Assembly: GCF_021165955.1 (NCBI RefSeq)
Contig: NZ_CP088952.1
Location: 4,898,001-4,962,000 of the forward strand
Direction: 5' to 3'
Source of the DNA: Massilia endophytica
GTDB lineage: Bacteria > Pseudomonadota > Gammaproteobacteria > Burkholderiales > Burkholderiaceae_D
DNA: 64,000 nt
The notes below the pieces were generated by a model. The model did not search any database. It had not been told where the DNA came from and was given only the letters and a program-made list of their open reading frames with translations. Numbering within the stretch: the first letter of the stretch is position 1; each line of letters opens with the position of its first letter. Of the stretch, positions 59,962 to 64,000 are shown piece after piece. The translations under genes were made by a program, and so were the position numbers.

Positions 59962-59983
59962 GGCCGCACCGTCCGGTGCGGCC
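59962..59983 (+). terminator. Hairpin after the cache-domain gene
   Basis: GGCCGCACC (59962-59970) pairs with GGTGCGGCC (59975-59983) around a 4-base loop, 8 bases after the stop. It is followed by AATTC rather than a T-run, so it is a weak terminator at best. Confidence 0.4.
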
Positions 59984-60002
59984 AATTCGCGGAGAACACG
60001 CA

Positions 60003-60203
60003 GTGAGCAGTGAAGACCGTTTCATCGACATCGAAATCAAGCTGGCGCACCAGGAAGACATGGTCGAATCCCTGAACCAGCGCATCTACGAACAGCAAAA
60101 GCAGATCGACAAGCTGGAATCCATGCTGCATGCCCTGGCCGAACATATGCGCACGCGCGACGCGTCGCAGCAGCCGATCAACGAGCGTCCGCCGCATTAC
60201 TGA
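60003..60203 (+). CDS. slyX: SlyX family protein
   Basis: A 66-residue coiled-coil protein (EDRFIDIEIKLAHQEDMVESLNQRIYEQQKQIDKLE) ending in PPHY, the characteristic SlyX C-terminus. Its function is unknown. GTG 60003 with GGAG upstream is chosen; an in-frame GTG at 59976 lies inside the hairpin and is less likely. Confidence 0.85.
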   Translation: MSSEDRFIDIEIKLAHQEDMVESLNQRIYEQQKQIDKLESMLHALAEHMRTRDASQQPINERPPHY

Positions 60204-60246
60204 GCTGTATCAATCCGGCGCCGCGCCGCGCATCTACACTGGCTGA

Positions 60247-60705
60247 ATGGACAGGCTCGCCCGGGCCTGCCGTTCGCCCGGATGCGCCATGTCCCGATCC
60301 CTGCCCGCCAGCGCCGCAGCCAGCATCTCCCTCCGCAGCGGCATCGCCTTCATCCTGGTGGGAGGCTGCGCCACCGCGCTTCACTACCTGACCGCCTTCG
60401 CCTGCGTGGTCCTGTTTGCCGTGCCGGTGCTTGCCGCATCCGGCATTGGTTTCGTGCTGAGCGCCGCCGCCAACTACCTGGCCAACGCCCGCTTCACCTT
60501 CCGTAGCGCCGCCGCCCACCGCAGCGCCGCTCCACGCTTCGCCATTGTGGCGTGCAGCGGGCTGGCGCTGAACAGCATTCTCCTCGCGCAGGGCATGGCC
60601 GCAGGACTGGGCGCCGTACCCGCGCAGATCCTCGCCACCATTGGAGTCCTGATATGGAACTACTTGGCCAGCGCACTCTGGACCTTCCGCCGCCGCAGGC
60701 AGTAA
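60247..60705 (+). CDS. GtrA-family membrane protein
   Basis: A protein of up to 152 residues with four predicted membrane helices and the GtrA-type pattern FILVGGCATALHYLTAF...ANYLANARFTFR...WNYLASALWTFRRR. GtrA proteins are thought to flip polyprenyl-phosphate-linked sugars across the inner membrane. ATG 60247 and ATG 60289 are both possible, neither with a strong ribosome site. It overlaps the next glycosyltransferase gene by 52 bases, implying coupled synthesis. Confidence 0.8.
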   Translation: MDRLARACRSPGCAMSRSLPASAAASISLRSGIAFILVGGCATALHYLTAFACVVLFAVPVLAASGIGFVLSAAANYLANARFTFRSAAAHRSAAPRFAIVACSGLALNSILLAQGMAAGLGAVPAQILATIGVLIWNYLASALWTFRRRRQ

Positions 60706-61676
60706 GGGATTGTCCAAGACTCAGCCTCGTCCTCCCCTGCTTCAACGAGGAAGAAGTGCTGCCGGAAACGGCGCGCCAGCTCTCGGCCCTGGTGCAGCGG
60801 CTGCTGGCCGAAGGCAGCATCGCGCCCGGCAGCGCCATCTGCTTCGTGGACGACGGCAGCAGCGACCGCACCTGGGTCCGCATCTCCCAGCTGGCCGAGG
60901 ACTATCCCGCTCTCTGCGGCATCAAGCTCAGTGCCAACCGGGGACACCAGAACGCCCTCCTGTGCGGCCTGCTGACCGCGCCCGGCGACGTGCTGGTGAG
61001 CCTGGACGCGGACCTGCAGGACGATCTGCGCGCCATCCCGGCCATGCTCAAGGCCTACCGCGAGGGCAGCGACATTGTGTTCGGAGTGCGCAGCAGCCGC
61101 GTGAAGGACAGCTTCTTCAAGCGGGCCACGGCGCAAGGCTACTACCGCCTGCTGGCCGCGCTGGGCGTGCGCATCGTCTACAACCACGCCGACTACCGGC
61201 TCATGAGCCGCCGCGCCCTGGAGGCGCTGCGCGAATACGGCGAAACCCATCTCTTCCTGCGCGGGCTGGTCCTGCAGCTTGGCTTCCGCACGGCCACCGT
61301 GCCGTACGAACGGGCTGCGCGCTTCGCAGGCACGTCGAAATATCCGCTGGCGAAGATGCTGGCGCTGGCATGGCAGGGCGTCACCTCATTCTCCGCCTAT
61401 CCCCTGCGCCTGATCACCGGTGCGGGAGCCATCGTTTCCGCGGGCAGCATCGGGCTGGCCGCGTGGGCGCTGGCGATCCGCCTATTCACCGACCAGGCCC
61501 TGCCCGGCTGGGCTTCTGTCGTTATTCCGATGTACTTCCTGGGCGGTATCCAGCTGCTGGGGCTTGGCGTCATCGGCGAATACCTCGCAAAGGTCTACGA
61601 AGCGTCCAAGCAGCGGCCCCGCTTCCACGTCGAGAAGCTGTGCGGCCGCACCTTCGAGCGCGGCGGGGAGCGATGA
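60654..61676 (+). CDS. Polyprenyl-phosphate glycosyltransferase (GT2, GtrB/DPM-like)
   Basis: A 340-residue family 2 glycosyltransferase. The nucleotide-sugar region has LVLPCFNEEE (26-35), FVDDGSSDRT (64-73) and the metal-binding DAD (118-120). Two C-terminal membrane helices (AYPLRLITGAGAIVSAGSIG, VVIPMYFLGGIQLLGLGVIG) anchor it. This plan is that of GtrB-like enzymes that load a sugar onto undecaprenyl phosphate. Start ATG 60654 follows GGAG by 7 bases inside the end of the gtrA-like gene. It overlaps the next gene by 4 bases (ATGA). Confidence 0.88.
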   Translation: MELLGQRTLDLPPPQAVRDCPRLSLVLPCFNEEEVLPETARQLSALVQRLLAEGSIAPGSAICFVDDGSSDRTWVRISQLAEDYPALCGIKLSANRGHQNALLCGLLTAPGDVLVSLDADLQDDLRAIPAMLKAYREGSDIVFGVRSSRVKDSFFKRATAQGYYRLLAALGVRIVYNHADYRLMSRRALEALREYGETHLFLRGLVLQLGFRTATVPYERAARFAGTSKYPLAKMLALAWQGVTSFSAYPLRLITGAGAIVSAGSIGLAAWALAIRLFTDQALPGWASVVIPMYFLGGIQLLGLGVIGEYLAKVYEASKQRPRFHVEKLCGRTFERGGER

Positions 61677-63184
61677 GGCACGCGCTGCCCGCAGGGCTGC
61701 TCTCGCTGCTGGCGCTCTATCTGTTCCTGAGCGCTCCCACCAATGCGGACTTCTGGTGGTACGACGCATCGCGCCATGCCATGAACGGCGTCTTCCTGCG
61801 CGACCTGCTCCTCGAAGGCGGCTGGCGCGCGCCCATCGATTTCGCCCGCGCCTACTATGCGCAGTACCCGGCCATCAACGTCGGCTTCTATCCCCCGTTC
61901 TTCTATCTCAGCTCCGTGCCCTTGCTGGCGCTGTTCGGCGCCAGCCACGCCGTGTCGCAGGCCGCTGTGGCGCTGTATGCGCTGCTCGCAGGGCTCGGCG
62001 CCTACGCCCTGTGCCGCCGCGCCATGGACCGGGGCGCGGCGCTGGCCGCCGCCGCCATCCTCCTCACCTTCCCGGCCACGGCCCTGTGGGCACGGCAGGT
62101 GCAGCTCGATGTTCCGGCGCTGGCCCTGCTGCTTGCGGGGGCCGCCTGCCTGGCTGCCCACCTTGAAGATGGCGCCATGCGATGGCTGTGGGCAGCGGCA
62201 GCCTTCCTCGGGCTGGCCGTGCTCACGCGCGTGCAGGCCATGCTTGCCTTGCCCCTGCTTCTGTATCTTCTGCTGCGCCCCTATCCCGGAAGGCCGCCGC
62301 TCAAGCGCCGGCTGGCGGCCGTGGCGCTCGCGGCTGTGCTCGCGGCGCCCGCCTTCGCCATGGCGCTCTGGTTCAGCATGGAGAATCAGGCGCTGGCGAC
62401 GGCGACCCCGGGCATGCCTGCGCTGGCAAGCTTCGAGAACTGGACGTGGTATGCCGCACGTCTGCCGCAGGCGCTTGGCTGGCCCGCCGCTGCCTTCATC
62501 GCCTGCTGCCTGCCCCTGGTCCTGGCGCGCAGGAGCATGGCGCCGGCGATGCGCGTGGGCTGGCTGATGGCGGGCGTGGCCTGGCTCTTCTACACCGTCG
62601 TATCGAACAAGGACCCGCGCTTCAACCTGCCGGGCTACGCCTTCCTTTTCCTCGCCGTGGCGATGACGGCATGGTCCTGCAAGCCCGCGCTGGCCAGGGC
62701 TTCGCTCTGGCTGCTGCTCGCCGTTCAGCTCGCGCAGCTCGCCATGGCCGCCGTGCCCGTTGCGGCGGGCTATGCGGATGCGGCAAGGGCGGTGCAGGCC
62801 GCCGCCCCGAAAAAAGCGACGGTGCTGGTCTCGGCGCATCGCGACGGCAGCTTCATCTACGCCCTGCGCACGCTCGGCCAGCGCCGCGACATCGGTGTGC
62901 GGCGGGCGGACAAGCTCTTTGTGGATATCACGATCATGCGCGAACTGGGCATCCGCGACCGTGGGCTGGACCGCCATGCCATCCTCGCCCTGCTGGACAA
63001 GGAAAAGGTGGATATTCTCGTCGTCCAGCCGGGCTATCTGGGCGACCAGCCTACAATGCGCGAGTTCGAAGCGCTGCTGGCCGACCGCAGCCTGTTTGCG
63101 CCCATCGCCGCAATTCCCCTGAGCGGCCAGCTTGACCGGAGCGAACGGCAGCTGCTCCTTTTCCGCCGCCTTCATCGCCCATAG
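61673..63184 (+). CDS. Polytopic glycosyltransferase, GT39/ArnT-like (GT-C fold)
   Basis: A 503-residue integral membrane protein with roughly ten or more hydrophobic helices in the first 370 residues. The first periplasmic loop carries DFWWYDASRHAMNG, with D31 in the place of the catalytic acidic residue of GT-C enzymes such as ArnT and PMT. A soluble C-terminal domain follows. It should transfer a sugar from a polyprenyl-phosphate donor to an acceptor in the periplasm: lipid A, O-antigen or protein. Together with the GtrA- and GtrB-like proteins it forms a complete modification set; the acceptor is unknown. Confidence 0.82.
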   Translation: MRHALPAGLLSLLALYLFLSAPTNADFWWYDASRHAMNGVFLRDLLLEGGWRAPIDFARAYYAQYPAINVGFYPPFFYLSSVPLLALFGASHAVSQAAVALYALLAGLGAYALCRRAMDRGAALAAAAILLTFPATALWARQVQLDVPALALLLAGAACLAAHLEDGAMRWLWAAAAFLGLAVLTRVQAMLALPLLLYLLLRPYPGRPPLKRRLAAVALAAVLAAPAFAMALWFSMENQALATATPGMPALASFENWTWYAARLPQALGWPAAAFIACCLPLVLARRSMAPAMRVGWLMAGVAWLFYTVVSNKDPRFNLPGYAFLFLAVAMTAWSCKPALARASLWLLLAVQLAQLAMAAVPVAAGYADAARAVQAAAPKKATVLVSAHRDGSFIYALRTLGQRRDIGVRRADKLFVDITIMRELGIRDRGLDRHAILALLDKEKVDILVVQPGYLGDQPTMREFEALLADRSLFAPIAAIPLSGQLDRSERQLLLFRRLHRP

Positions 63185-63282
63185 TTACCCTTCATCCGCC
63201 AATTTAGCCCATTCGTCGGAAACCGCTGCCGCGCGCGGGGCGCTTGCATAGAATGGCGCTCTCGCTGACTTCAGGAGCCGAC

Positions 63283-64000
63283 ATGAAAGCCCTCTTCTTC
63301 GCTGGCTGCCTCGCGGCCGCAGGCGGCGCAGTGGCCAGCCCCTGCCTCGAACGCCTCGTACCCTATGGCGCGGCCATTCCCGCGCCCGAATACCGCCTGG
63401 AGCTGGGCGGCCTCGTTTATCTGGGTGCGCAGCATTCCTCCGATCCCGGAGAAGCGCAGTTTGCCGACATCGAGAAGCGCTGGAATGCCATGAAACCGGA
63501 TGTGGCCTTCTACGAAGGCCCCAATCGCCCGGTCCCCGCGAACCGTGAAGAAGCTATCCGGCAGACGGGGGAATCCGGCTTCGTGCGCTATCTGGCCGCA
63601 CGGGACGGCGTGGCGCTGGCGAGGCTGGAACCGGAGCCGAAAGACGAAGCGGCCTGGCTGCTCCAGCGCTTCACGCCGGAGCAGGTCAGTCTTTTCTACA
63701 CTTTGCGCGAGGCGGCCCGCCTGCGCGAGCGGCGCAGTATGGACGAAGAGGCCATCACCATGGCCATTGGCCAGATGCTGGAACGTGCCGCGGGCATGGG
63801 TCTTCCCATCTCTTTCCGCAGCACAGCCGAGGTGGCGGCGGCCTACCGGCGCTACTGGACCGAGCCGGCGCAATGGTGGCAGGCGCCCTCGCGCTGGTTC
63901 GATCCCAGGGCCCGTTCGGCCGATACCGGCGGCATCTTCACCAACGAGGTCAATGCGCAGTCCAGCGCCTTCCGCAACGTGAATATGGTGAACCGTCTTT
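63283..64000 (+). CDS. TraB/GumN-like secreted protein, N-terminal part (runs off the window)
   Basis: At least 239 residues with no stop before the window end. The signal peptide ends near AVAS (residue 19). LGGLVYLGAQHSSDP and VAFYEGP resemble the beta-strand/histidine and the FYEG motif of the TraB/GumN/Tiki family, a group of putative metal-dependent hydrolases. CAGGAG lies 7 bases before ATG 63283. The remainder, needed for a firm assignment, is outside the window. Confidence 0.6.
   Translation, partial: MKALFFAGCLAAAGGAVASPCLERLVPYGAAIPAPEYRLELGGLVYLGAQHSSDPGEAQFADIEKRWNAMKPDVAFYEGPNRPVPANREEAIRQTGESGFVRYLAARDGVALARLEPEPKDEAAWLLQRFTPEQVSLFYTLREAARLRERRSMDEEAITMAIGQMLERAAGMGLPISFRSTAEVAAAYRRYWTEPAQWWQAPSRWFDPRARSADTGGIFTNEVNAQSSAFRNVNMVNRL

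Overview
The window is GC-rich, gene-dense bacterial chromosome. Gene order and protein types (mlaFEDACB joined to ibaG-murA-his-tat, short-form HisG, an Xanthomonas-type TonB receptor with a tryptophan-halogenase-like partner, ArgP-type LysR) point to a betaproteobacterium of the Burkholderiales, most likely Oxalobacteraceae (Massilia/Duganella-like). That placement is inferred from content; no rRNA gene is present to confirm it. I see no tRNA, rRNA, CRISPR array, prophage or conventional IS. The only mobile-type element is one RAYT-like Y1 transposase unit.

Layout. 1-4.7 kb: end of a metallo-beta-lactamase-fold hydrolase, a small HTH regulator, then grxD-ubiX and tex on the minus strand. 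4.9-9.8 kb: a SNF2 helicase tightly followed by a PAS histidine kinase and an OmpR-type response regulator. 9.8-10.7 kb: the RAYT unit with 22-bp terminal inverted repeats. 10.7-17.0 kb: gltBD and a strong terminator. 17.0-23.0 kb: a TonB-dependent receptor under two tandem LacI-type palindromes, then a cupin (JmjC-like) protein and a flavin-dependent halogenase homologue. 23.2-39.9 kb: 24 consecutive plus-strand genes covering the Mla lipid transporter (with mlaA), a YadGH-type ABC exporter, ibaG, murA, the complete his gene set except hisZ and hisN with a DNA methyltransferase between hisD and hisC, hinT and tatABC. 39.9-49.3 kb: minus-strand genes, including a lysine-rich DUF885 protein, two small uncharacterised proteins, a second and larger SNF2 helicase, and an S9 peptidase. 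49.4-53.1 kb: hemE and priA, separated by an AT-rich 631-bp gap. 53.1-64 kb: argP-like regulator, a dihydrolipoamide-dehydrogenase-like enzyme, a degenerate HD-GYP protein, an SRPBCC protein, rep, a cache-domain protein, slyX, a GtrA/GT2/GT39 glycosylation set, and the start of a TraB/GumN-like gene.

How the parts fit. The Mla, YadGH, MurA and Tat genes are envelope functions co-directional with histidine biosynthesis in what may be one very long transcription unit with internal promoters. gltBD and the his genes are nitrogen assimilation and amino-acid supply. The receptor/cupin/halogenase trio looks like a nutrient uptake module, probably carbohydrate-responsive given the LacI-type operators. 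The most striking non-coding feature is the hemE-priA gap. It holds three exact TTATNCACA DnaA boxes, at least five near matches and several inverted repeats, and priA, an ArgP/IciA-type regulator and rep all lie within 9 kb. I propose it as an oriC-like or DnaA-titrating locus.
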